Assembly (NCBI RefSeq): GCF_027922005.1
Contig: NZ_BSEV01000004.1
Location: 367,251-431,250 of the forward strand
Origin: Streptosporangium carneum
GTDB taxonomy: Bacteria; Actinomycetota; Actinomycetes; Streptosporangiales; Streptosporangiaceae
Direction: 5' to 3'
Length of the DNA stretch: 64,000 bases
Below the pieces are notes generated by a model. That model saw nothing but the letters and a program-made list of their open reading frames with translations, was not told the DNA's origin and did not search any database. Of this stretch, positions 6,398 through 19,000 are shown one piece after another. The position numbers were made by a program, and so were the translations under genes. Positions within the stretch are counted from its first letter, which is position 1; each line of letters opens with the position of its first letter.

Positions 6398-7930
6398 CTA
6401 CAACTGCTGAGCAGACGGCCAGCCGGGGAGGATGGGCGTCGGGATGTGGGCGGGAGGCGGTTGTGGCAGCCTGGTGGTGAGGCCGGAGGCGGGTGAGACG
6501 GCCTCGCAGCGCTTTCCACGCGGCGGCAGCGTTCGGGAGATCAGGTAGGCGTCGAAAGTGCCGGTGATGCAGTCGCTCCGGCCGTAGACGCCGTGGCCCC
6601 AGCCCTCATAGGTGAGCACCCTGGCGTACGGGCCGAGCTGACGGGCGAGGCCGACGGTCCACTCATAGGGCGCGGCGGGCTCGTGCAGCGCGGTGCCCAG
6701 CAGGAGCGGGAAGCTGTCACGGACCCGCGTGGGACGCTGGGGATTGGGGATCGGCGTGGGCTGGGCCAGGCAGATGGGCGCCAGCGTGGCGGCGAGCGGG
6801 CCGTACCTCATGTCGGGCGCGAGCCTGGCCGAGCGGCGCAGGTGGCCGGCGTACTCGCTGTACCCCCGGGCCCGCAGGTCGAAGTCCTGGCACAGGATCG
6901 GGAAGGGGAAGGTGGCCACCTCACCGTTCTGGTAGGGGGCGAGAACGCCGGGAGGCAGGGCGGCGCCGTTGTCGAGGTCGACCAGGAGTTGCGCGAGAAA
7001 CTCCCACTGCGGGCCGTAGAACCGCAGGTGCGCCTCGCTGATCAACGAGAGAGCCGTCACCGGGATGTCGGGGAACGCCGGGTTCCGCAGCTCGCCACGG
7101 TCGGCCTTGGCGAGCAGCCGGGTCCAGACCGCGCGTACACCCTGCTCGTGCAACGCGCAGCCCTGCGACCGCGCGCACCAGTTCGCGAACTCGTTGAAGG
7201 AGTCCTGGGCGGCGACGGCCCCGGTGTCGAAGAACTCCTTCATGTCCAGGCTGTGGTCGACGTTGCTGTCCAGCGCGAGCGCGCGCACCCGGCGCGGGTA
7301 CATCTCCGCGTACTGCTGACCGAGCAGCGTGCCGTAGGACACGCCGTAGAAGGTCAGCTTCTCCTCTCCCAGGGCCGCCCTGATGGCGTCCAGGTCACGT
7401 ACCACGTTGAGGGTGTTCACCTGGTCGTAGAGCGGACCGGTACGGGCCCGGCAGTCAGCGCGCAGATCGGTGATGCCCACGCGCAGCGCCTCGAACTGGG
7501 CCGCGTTCGCCGGGACCAGGTACGGCGTCCGGTTCAGCGCCTCGCCGGAGCAGACGATGGGGTGGCTGCGGGCCACACCACGCGGATCGAAGCCGACGAT
7601 GTCGAAGCGGCGGTGGAGCTCATCGCTCAGCCAGTTGGGCCTCGCCATGACGAAGTCGACCCCGGAACCACCCGGCCCGCCGGGATTGATCAGCAGAGAG
7701 CCGACCCTGGCAGCGGGGTCGGTGGCCTTGTGCCGAGCCAGCGCCAGGGCGATCCTCGGCCCGTTCCGTCTGTTCCAGTCGATCGGTACGGACACCGTCC
7801 CGCAGTCGAAGCCGGGATTGTCCTGACAGGGCAACCAGGTGATGGCCGAGGCGGCGACCCCGGTGGGGATGGGGAGTAGTAAGGCGATGATGACGAGCGC
7901 GAGGCCCAGCAGGGGAATTCTTCGTCGCAC
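6398..7930 (-). CDS. Secreted tripeptidyl aminopeptidase (alpha/beta hydrolase, peptidase family S33)
   Basis: A 510-residue exported hydrolase. An N-terminal signal peptide (arginine-rich start, hydrophobic LLGLALVIIALLLPIP, then GVAASA) is followed by the Streptomyces Tap-like N-terminal segment WLPCQDNPGFDCGTVSVP. The oxyanion region is NPGGPGGSG, the nucleophile elbow GVSYGT, and the catalytic histidine GWGHG near the end. Such enzymes remove tripeptides from the N terminus of secreted proteins. The GTG at 7930 is chosen because GGAGGAA sits 4 bp upstream and the signal peptide begins there; the longer frame has no ribosome site. It stands alone, and no dedicated regulator is visible. Confidence 0.88.
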   Translation of the reverse strand: MRRRIPLLGLALVIIALLLPIPTGVAASAITWLPCQDNPGFDCGTVSVPIDWNRRNGPRIALALARHKATDPAARVGSLLINPGGPGGSGVDFVMARPNWLSDELHRRFDIVGFDPRGVARSHPIVCSGEALNRTPYLVPANAAQFEALRVGITDLRADCRARTGPLYDQVNTLNVVRDLDAIRAALGEEKLTFYGVSYGTLLGQQYAEMYPRRVRALALDSNVDHSLDMKEFFDTGAVAAQDSFNEFANWCARSQGCALHEQGVRAVWTRLLAKADRGELRNPAFPDIPVTALSLISEAHLRFYGPQWEFLAQLLVDLDNGAALPPGVLAPYQNGEVATFPFPILCQDFDLRARGYSEYAGHLRRSARLAPDMRYGPLAATLAPICLAQPTPIPNPQRPTRVRDSFPLLLGTALHEPAAPYEWTVGLARQLGPYARVLTYEGWGHGVYGRSDCITGTFDAYLISRTLPPRGKRCEAVSPASGLTTRLPQPPPAHIPTPILPGWPSAQQL

Positions 7931-8194
7931 GTGTTCCTCCGAGCGGTGGGGGTTCCCGGGGGGTGTGCCAGCGCCCGGCGGAGCCCCCGAGGGCCGGACG
8001 ATGGAGGTGCTGCAGACCCGACCTGATGGGGACGAGTTACGTGGATCGTCCATTAAAGGTGCCCGAGTGACAAAGCTTTCTTTAGGTGGCCAACGCGTAC
8101 GTCTTTGATGGCGGTGGCCCCTCTCGCGGGCTTGTCGACCTTGGAGTCATGGGAACGCTTGATCTCCGCCTTGCTCGGAGCGGGGTAGGCGAAG
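7931..8194 (-). other. Intergenic stretch with a possible coding remnant
   Basis: Between rox and the aminopeptidase, a minus-strand frame (about 8051-8190) reads FAYPAPSKAEIKRSHDSKVD then KPARGATAIKDV and stops. Its first part has coding-like third positions, but no start with a ribosome site or recognisable family. It may be the end of a lost gene or chance. The remaining bases upstream of the aminopeptidase start show its ribosome site and no clear hairpin. Confidence 0.2.
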
Positions 8195-9845
<1,651 letters not shown>

Positions 9846-10081
9846 GGGTCTCACCTCCTCGGGCGGTGTCACGGTCGCCTGCAAGCTACAAGCCCGAGCA
9901 TCACTCCGTCCAGTCCTTTTCCCAGCCGCGTGATCACGGCTCCAAACGGGCCCGTGAGGTTGCATGCGGCCATACCGAGCCCGAGCAGCCACAGGACTCC
10001 GCTCTCCGCGGCCAACGCGAACGCGGGATCCGCATCCCCGAAACCTGGCCCTGGGCCCACCCGCACGCGTTCGGTGCCGGC
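9846..10081 (-). other. Promoter region of the leader-rox unit and 3' flank of the NRPS gene
   Basis: This 236-bp gap lies between the NRPS stop and the leader peptide. It must hold the rox promoter if rox is not read through from the NRPS. On the minus strand an A-rich GGGAAAAGGA precedes TGGACG, and TGTAGCTT lies further downstream; these are weak promoter-like elements. I find no perfect terminator hairpin and no complete rifamycin-associated element, only a single GGGCTTG half-site. Confidence 0.3.
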
Positions 10082-13000
10082 TCAGCGCTCGCGGGTGAAG
10101 CCGGCGTTGAGGATCGGGCCGATCACCGCCTGAGCCTCGGGGGTCATGAGGTGCAGGTGCTCGAAGTCGACGACGTGGAAGCGGGGTTCGTGGGTGAGGT
10201 GGGGGGCCCACGCCTCCGCACCGACTGCGGCTGTGCGCATGGTGACGCTTGACGCGATCACGGTGGTGGGGCCTTCGAAGATCCCCTTGGTCGCCTGGGC
10301 GGCCAGGGCCAGGTTCCCAGCCATGATCTCGGCGAGGTTGTCCACCTGATTACGCGCCAACTCTGACAAGGGGGTGGATCGGGCACGGAGGGCGGCGATG
10401 AAGCCCTCGTACTCCAGCATCGAGTCATCGATCTCGTGGTGGGTCAGGCCGAGCATGCCGAGGATGTCGGCGTAGACGTCAGCGCGGTGGTGCCCGGACT
10501 CCTGCGGGGTGGAGTCGATGATCGTCAGGGACGCGACCTCAAGCCCCGCCGCTTGGAGGTGCACCGCGATGGCGTGGGCCAGTTTGCCGCCGAAGGACCA
10601 GCCAAGGATGTGGGGTGGGGCGGGGTGGGTCTGCCTGATGCGGCCCGCGTAGACCGCTGCCATGTGTTCCAGGCTCATGTAAGTGGTCGGTGTCGTGGTG
10701 ATGCCGTCGGCCTGGAGGCCGTAGAGCGGAATCGTGCGGTCGATGTACGGCTGCAGGCCGGCGTAAGGCCAGACGAGGCCACCAGCGGGGTGGATGCAGA
10801 ACAGGGGAGCGGCTGTGCCCTCGGCTCGTAGGGGGAGGACCGGGGCGTAGGCGTCGCGGCCGCGGCCGCCATCGAGATGCTCGGTGATGCCGGCCACTGT
10901 GGGGGTCTCGAACAGGACCCGGACCGGGAGTTCGACACCGGTGGCCGACTGGATCCGGCTCGTCAGCCGGGCCGCCAGCAATGAGTGACCGCCGAGTTCG
11001 AAGAAGCTGTCGTCGATGGTCACCTCGTCGACCCCGAGCACCTCGGCGAACACGCCGCAGAGCACGGACTCGCGGTCGTCGCGGGGGCCGCGACCGGTCT
11101 GATCGCCGACACGGGTTGGTTCGGGCAGGGCGCGCCGGTCGACCTTCCCGTTCCGTGTCACAGGGATCGCCTCGATTTCCACCAGCGCTGACGGCACCAG
11201 GTAGCCCGGCAGCCGCTGCTCCAGCGAACGCCGCAACGCGATGGTGTCGATCGACCCGCCGGGTGGCGGCACGACGTACCCGACCAGCCGCCGGTCCCCG
11301 GGCTCGTCCTCGCGGACGACCACCACGGCCGCGGCCACCTCCGGGTTCTCGCTCAGCGCGAACTCGACCTCTCCCGGCTCGACCCGGAACCCGCGGATCT
11401 TCACTTGGTCGTCCACCCGTCCCAGGAACTCCAACTCGCCGGAGGCGTTCCACCGGACCAGGTCCCCGGTCCGGTACATCCGCGACCCAGGCGGTCCGAA
11501 GGGGTTCGCCACGAACCGGGATGCGCTCAACCCGCCGCGTCCCACATAGCCGTTGGCCAGGGTCGTGCCCGCGACGTACAGTTCCCCGACGACGCCGTCC
11601 GCCACCGGGCCCAGCCACTGGTCCAGCACGTACGCCTGTACGTTCGAGTTCGGACGACCGATCGGCACCTCGGGGCTCGAGGGCGACAGGTCCCGCCCGC
11701 TCCACGCGACCACGATGAGTGCCTCGGTTGGTCCGTACTCGTTGTGCATGGTCAGGCGGCTGTTGCGGGCGAGGGCGCGCCGCAGCGGTGTGGAGTGGGC
11801 CATGGCCTCGCCCGCCTGGATCACATCGGTCAGCGGGGCGAGGTCGTCCACGGTCCCCGGCAGCGCGTCGACCAGCGCCTGCAGCGCGATGTTGGGCAGG
11901 TGCAGTTCGGTGATCGACCGGCGCGCCACCCACGCGCCCAGGGCGGCCGGGTCGCGCCGCACGTCGTCCGGGCACAGCACCACCGTGCCACCGGAGACCA
12001 GGGTCGAGTAGATCTCCTGTAGCGACACGTCGAAACTGATGGCGGCGAACTGGGCGACGCGCCGCCCAGGGGACGCCTGGGCGTGGTACTCCTGCACGAG
12101 GTTGCGCAGGGCCCGGTGCGGCACCATTACGCCCTTGGGACGCCCGGTGGATCCCGAGGTGTAGATGATGTAGGCGATCTGTTCGGGATGACAGGGCGCC
12201 AGGCCGAGGTCCTCGTCGGACCGCTCGGCCAACGCCGCCCGCACCGCGCCGTCGTCCAGCGCGACGGTGTCCAGGGTGGACAAGAAGGGAGCAGGCCGTC
12301 CGGTGGTCAGGCAGAGACTGGGCCGCGCGTCGTCGAGCAGGTACTCCAGTCGCTCGTCCGGGTACGCCGGGTCCAGTGGCAGGTATGTGGCACCGATCTT
12401 CGTGAGCGCGATCATGGCGACGACCAGGTCCAGGGTCCGGCCCAGGTGGACTGCGACGCGGTCCTCCGCGCGCACCCCGCGGTCCAGCATCAGTCGCGCC
12501 AGCCGGTTCGCCCGGCTGTTGAGCTGCCTGTAGGTCAGCACCGTCGACTCGTCCTCGACCGCGGATGCGTCCGGGATCGAGCGGACCCGCTCCTCGAACA
12601 GCGAGGCCACGGTTTCCTGCGGGTACACCACCTCCGTGGCGTTGCGATCGAGGAGCAGTTCGCTCCGCTCGTCCGGCGAGACGACCTCGATCTCGGACAG
12701 CGTGGCCGCTGGGTGGGCTAGGACGAAGTCGAGCACGGCCGTCCACCGGGACATGATCCGCTCGATGGTCGCCGCGTCGAACAGCTCCGTCCGGTACTGG
12801 ACCATGACGTCGAGGCCGCCCTGGTCCGGTCGCTCCGAGACGCTGAAGAACAGGTCGAAGACCGAGTTCCCGGTGGGGGTCTCCTGAACCTCCAGCTCCA
12901 TCCCGGGCAGGGTGAAGCGTTCGACCGGGCTGTTCTGCAGGAAGAAGGCGATCTGGAACAGCGGGTGCCGCGACGGTGAGCGCTCCGGGTTGAGTTTCTC

Positions 13001-16000
13001 CACCAGATGGTGGAAGGGGAGGTCCTGGTGTTCGTACGCCGCGATGCCGGTTTCGCGGACCTGGGCGACCAGGTCGGTGAACCGCGGGTCGCCTGCCGTG
13101 TCGGTGCGGATGACCAGGGTGTTGACGAAGAACCCGACCAGGTCCTCCAGCGCCTCGTCGGTGCGGCCCGCGATCCCGGTGCCGATCGCGATGTCGGTGC
13201 CCGCGCCGAGCCGGGTGAGCAATGCCGCCATGGCCGCCTGCAGGACCATGAATGTCGTCGCGCCCTGGCCGCGTGCCAGGTTCGCCAGGCCGCGGTGCAA
13301 CCGGGCGGGCACCTCGAACCAGGTCGTCTCTCCCGCGGGGGAGACGGCCGCGTGCCGTGGGCGGTCGGTGGGGAAGCTCACCACATCCGGCAGGTCCGCG
13401 AGCTGGCCCGTCCAGTAGTCCAGCTGCCGGGCGAACTCGCTGTCCGGGTCGTCGGGCTCGCCCAGGAGCTGCCGCTGCCACAGCGTGTAGTCAGCGTAGG
13501 CGACCGGCAACGGGTCCCAGGACGGCGCGGTGCCGGACCGGCGCGCCGTGTAGGCGGTGACCAGGTCACGGGCCAACGGGGCCATCGACCAGCCGTCGGC
13601 GGCGATGTGGTGGATCAGGATCAGCAGCACGTACTCGTCGGGACCGGTGCCGAACAACCACGTCCGGATCGGGATCTCCGCCGACAGGTCGAACTCGTAC
13701 CGCACCGCTCGGGTCAGCCGCGCGACCAAGGCCGAGCCTGTCACGGCGATCTCCTCGAAGGTCGCCGTGGAGTCGACGCGCGGAATGATCCGCTGTTGGG
13801 GTGTCCCGTCCACCATGGGGAAGGTGGTGCGCAGCGGTTCGTGCCTGCCGATGAGGTCGTCCAGCGCGGCGCGCAGGGCCTCCGTGTCGATCGCACCCGA
13901 GATGCGGAACGTGAACGGCATGTTGTAGGTCGGGGACGGGCCCTCCAACCGGTGTTCGAACCAAATCCGCTGCTGCGCGTACGACAGCGGGAGGAACTCG
14001 GGCCGGGCGACCTGGGTCAGCGGCGGCCTCACCCGGTCCTCGCCGGTGACGCGCTTGGCCAGTTCGGCCACGGTCGGCGCCTCGAACAACGCCCGGACCG
14101 GCAGCTCCACGCCCAGGGCGGTCCGCACGCGGCTGGCCAGCCGGGTAGCGAGCAGCGAGTGGCCGCCGAGCTCGAAGAAGCTGTCGTCGATGGTGACCCG
14201 GTCGACCCCGAGCACCTCGGCGAACAGACCGCAGAGCATGGCCTCGCGGTCGTCGCGGGGGCTGCGGCCGGAGCCGTCGCCCGCGTAGGCGGGGGCGGGC
14301 AGGGCCTGGCGGTCGATCTTGCCGTTGGTGGTCATCGGTATGGTGTCGATCAGTAGCAGGGTCGAGGGCACCATGTACTCCGGCAGCCGCTGCGCGAGCG
14401 TCGTTCGCAGGGCCTTGATGAGCTTGCCCGCCGCCATGATGTTGGTCGGCGCGTTGACCAGGGCGCCCCCGCGCGGCGCGTCCCGCCAGGTCCCGTCGAG
14501 CGATGCGGCCGCCGTGTCTCCGGGAAGGACCACGATGTCGAGCAGGTCGGCGCGGTCCCCGGAATAGGTGGTGATGACGGTCTTCCCGGTCGTCGCGCCC
14601 CACACGTGCAGCGCCTCGGGATCGAGGGCGTGCTCGGTCTCGGGCGCGGGCAGGTCCTTGAGCCGGGTCCCGGGCACGGCGTCCTCGAGCAGCCCCAGGG
14701 TGTGCCACTCCGGCGCGACCCGGGCGTTGTGGACGCCGCGAATCCGGACGGCTCCGTCGTGTGCCGCGGCGATCGCCTCGACGGTGTCGAGGTCGCCGCC
14801 CCGCCACAGCACCTCGGGCAGGTCGGCGACCGGGTATGGCCGGACGGGCGCTTTGTGCAACGTCACGTCGTAGCGGTGCAGGGACATCTCGTTGTGGCTG
14901 TGGGCCCGCTTGAGCCTGACGTCAACACCGCTGACGTCCGAGCGCGCCGCCAGCGCGGTGAAGAAGCCTGGGTCGACCGTGAGTTCCTTCTCCAGACGGA
15001 CGGCCAGGTCGGCGGCTTCCAGCACGTGCGCGGCCTCGGCGTCCGGTCCCAGCAAGCGCGCCTGGACCGCGGCGTGGAAGGCGCGCACCGACATCTTGTT
15101 ACGGACGTCGCCGACGAAAACCCGTCCGCCGGGCCGCAGGGCCGCCAGAGCGCCTTCGAGCACCCGGGTGAGGTAGTCGCCGGACGGGAAGTACTGGATC
15201 ACGGAGTTGATCACGACGGTGTCGAAGTGCCCTTCGGGCAGGCCGCCGAACTCGTCGGCGCCGCGCGCGAACAGGTGCACGCGGTCGGCCCACTCTGTGC
15301 CGTCCAACTGCCGGGTCAGCCGGGCGATGACCCCGGGGGAGAAGTCGGTCGCCCAGTAGGACTCCACGCGCGGCAGCAGTCCGCTGAGCAACAACCCTGT
15401 CCCGACGCCGATTTCCAGCACCTTCTCCGGGGCCAGCGCGAGGACGCGGTCGACGGTGGCGGCGCGCCACTCCCGCATCTCGTGGAGTGGGATCGGCCCG
15501 CCTGTGTAGGAGCTGTTCCACCCCGAGAAGTCCTCGCCGAACCCGGCGGAGCCTGCTCCCGTGTACATGGAGTCGTAGATCTCGCTCCAGTCGGCCACGA
15601 AGGCGCTCGCGTCCGCCTCCGTGTTCCTGGACACCGGTACCACGTACCCGACAAGCCTGCGGTCGCCCGGCACGTCCTCGCGTACTACCACGGCCGCGGC
15701 CAGGACCGCCGGGTCCTCCCGCAGGACCGACTCGACCTCGCCGAGTTCGATCCGGTGGCCGCGCAGCTTCACTTGGTCGTCGACCCGGCCGACGAACTCC
15801 AACCGCCGCCCGGCGGTCCACCGGACCACGTCCCCGGTCCGGTACATCCGGGACCCCGGCGGCCCGAACGGGTCCGCGACGAACCGCTCAGCGGTCAGTG
15901 CGCCCCGCCCCAGGTAGCCCCGGGCGAGACCCTCGCCCGCGACGTACAGTTCGCCCGCGACGCCGTCAGCCACCGGCCCCAGCCACCGGTCGAGTACGTA

Positions 16001-19000
16001 GACCCGGGTGTTGGCCAGCGGGCGACCGATCGGCAGGCCCGCCGCCGGGTCGAAGTCGTCGCCGACGGGGAAACACGTGGCGAACGTCGTGGTCTCGGTC
16101 GGCCCGTAGCCGTCCACGACCCTGGTCCCGGGCGCGGCCGCGCGGACCTTGGCGACCGCCGAGGCCGGGACGACGTCGCCGCCGGACCAGATCTCGGTGA
16201 GCGTGCGCAGCCGTTCCGGGTACTCTTCGGCGACCACGGTGAACAGTGCCGCCGTCATGAACGTCGCCGTTACCGCGTTCTCCTCGATGCATCGGGTCAA
16301 CACGTCGGGGTCGGCGGTGGCGGGCGGGGCGAGCACCGCCGTACCGCCGGAGCAGAGTGGAACCCAGATCTCGTAGGTGGAGGCGTCGAACACATGCGGT
16401 GAGTGGACGAGGACCCGGCTGTGCCCGGTGCCCCACACAGGGTCTTGCACGAGCTGGGCGACGTTGCGGTGCGTCGTCGCGATCCCTTTGGGCCTGCCCG
16501 TGGAGCCGGACGTGTACATCACGTAGGCCAGTTGGTCCGGCTGGACCGGACACTCACCAGGCAGGTCATCCCTGACCGGATCACTCAGGACGGATCCGGC
16601 GGAGGCCACGTGGGCCTCGGGCGCCAGCTTGGTGAACCTGTCGACTGAGTCGGCAGTGGTGATGACGCTCACCGGGCCCGCGTCGGCGACCATGTAGGCG
16701 ATGCGTTCGTCTGGGTAGTCAAGGTCAACGGGCAGGTACGCGGCCCCCGCTCTGAGGACGCCGAGCAGGGTGGCGATCAGTTCGGCGGAACGGGGCAGAG
16801 CGACCGCGACCAGGTCTTCTGGCCGGATGTTGCGGGCGAGCAGCCACTTGGTGACCCGCTCGGCCTGAGCGTCGAGTCGTCGGTAGGTCCACTCGTCCGG
16901 CCCCGCGGCCACCGCGACCGCGTCCGGGACCCGGCGGACCTGGTCGGCGAACAGCTCGGGAAGGGTGGCGTCGGCGACCGGGTGGGCGTTGTCGTTGCGG
17001 TCGACGAGCAGTTCCGCGCGTTCGGCGTGGTCGAGCACGGGAAGCTCGCTCAGGCGCATGGCCGGCGTGGCCGCGACCTCGGTGAGCAGGCGCAGCCAGC
17101 GCTCGAAGAGGCTGACCACAGTGGCGGCGTCGTAGAGATCGGTCGCGTAGTCGATGGTGCAGATCAGGCCCGCCGGGTGGCCGCCGTCGTCGAACCTCTC
17201 AAACAGGTCGACGTGCAGGTCGAACTGTGAGCGCCCGGTCGGCGGGGCGTCGAAGGTGACGTCCAGGTCGGCCAGGGCGAATTCCGGCGCCTGGTTGTTC
17301 TGCACGGCCAGGATGATCTGGAAGAGTGGGTGGTACGCGGCCGAGCGGCGCGGGTTCACCTTCTCCACCAGGTGGTCGAACGGCACGTCCTGGTGCTCGT
17401 ACGCCATCAGGCAGGTCTTCCTGACCCGCTGCAGGAGCTCGGCGAAGGTCGGATTCCCGCCGGTGTCGGTCCGGATGACCAGGGTGTTGACGAAGAATCC
17501 GACGAGGTCGTCCAGCCCGTGGTCGAGCCTGCCCGCGATCGGCGCGCCGACGGCGATGTCCGTTCCCGCGCCCATCCGGGTCAGCAGGGCGGCCATCGCG
17601 GCCTGCACCACCATGAACAGCGTGGTGCCCGACTCCTGTGCCAAGGAAGCGAGGTCGCGGTGCACCTCGGCGGACACCTCGAAACGCTCCATCGCGCCCT
17701 CGTAGGAGGCTCGCGCAGGCCGGGGCCGGTCCGACGGGTAGCTCACGACCTCGGGGAGCCCGGCGAGGTGCTCGGTCCAGTACTCGACCTGCCGCGACAG
17801 CGGGCTTGCCGGGTCGTCGCCGTCGCCGAGCGCCTCCAGCTGCCACAGCGTGTAGTCGGCATACTGCACGGGCAGGGGCGCCCAGTCCGGCTCGGTGCCG
17901 GCTCGCCGGGCCGCGTACGCGGTCATCAGGTCCTTGGCGAGCGGCACCAGCGACCAGCCGTCCCCGGCGATGTGGTGGACGATGATCAGTAGTACGTGGT
18001 GGTCCGGCGCCAGGGCGAACAGCCAGGCGCGCAGCGGGAGATCCCTGGCCAGGTCGAACTCGTGCCTCGACACGGCCCGCAGCTCCGCCTCCAAGTCCAC
18101 CGCGCGCACGTGCCGGAGGTGGAGTTCGACGGTCGCTTCGGCCGCCGGGACGATGAACTGCTCCGGGGCCCCCTCGGCGTCGGGGTAGGCGGTCCGCAGG
18201 GATTCGTGGCGACGGATGATGTCCCCGAGGGCCCCCTCCAGCGCGGCGCTGTCGAGGCGGCCTTCGAGTCGCAGCGCGAGCGGCATGTTGTACGTCGCTG
18301 AGGGTCCCTGCAGCCGGTCCTGGAACCACAGGCGGCGCTGCGCGTAGGACAGCGGGACGCGGTCGGGGCGGGCTCGCGGCGTCAGCGACTCGCGGGCCAG
18401 CGCACCCTCCCGCAGCCGCCCCGAGATCTCGGCGACAGTGGGCGTCTCGAACAGCGCGCGGACCCGAAGCTCGATGCCGGTGACCGCGCGGATGCGGCTG
18501 ACCAGTCTGGTGGCCAGCAGCGAGTGGCCACCCAGCGCGAAGAAGTTGTCGTCGATCGACACCCGTTCGACCTTGAGGATCTCACCGAACAATCGGCACA
18601 GCACCGCTTCGCGGCCGTCGCGCGGGCCCCGGCCGGTGCGCACCGGCAAGTGCTTCGGCGGGACCACCGCGGGCTCGCTTACGAGCGCCGACCGTCCTGC
18701 GGCAACCTCCACGCCGGGGATGACGACCTCGCTGACCCTGGTCGCCGGCTCGTTCGCGACCTGGTCCAGGACTGCGACCCAGCGGTCGAAGAGGGAGCGG
18801 ACCGACTCGGCCTCGAACAGATCCAGAGCGTAGTGGATCACGCAGCGGACACCGTCCGGCCGGGCGTCCGCGGCCAAGGTCTCGGTGACGTCGATGTGCA
18901 GGTCGAACTGCAGCTTGCCGGTCGGCAGGATCTCCCCGACAACGTCCGCGCCGGGGATCCTGATCCGGACGTCCGGTGTGTTCTGGACTACGAGGCTCAC

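Noticed and set aside
9869..10066. Minus-strand frame with a hydrophobic stretch between NRPS and rox
   Set aside because: No ribosome site or family, and it overlaps the expected promoter area. The strong ribosome site belongs to the separate leader frame at 9792-9845.
10539..13481. Long open frame of about 980 codons in another minus frame within the NRPS
   Set aside because: Arginine/proline-rich shadow of A4-T4-TE and C4. The true frame carries all catalytic motifs without interruption.
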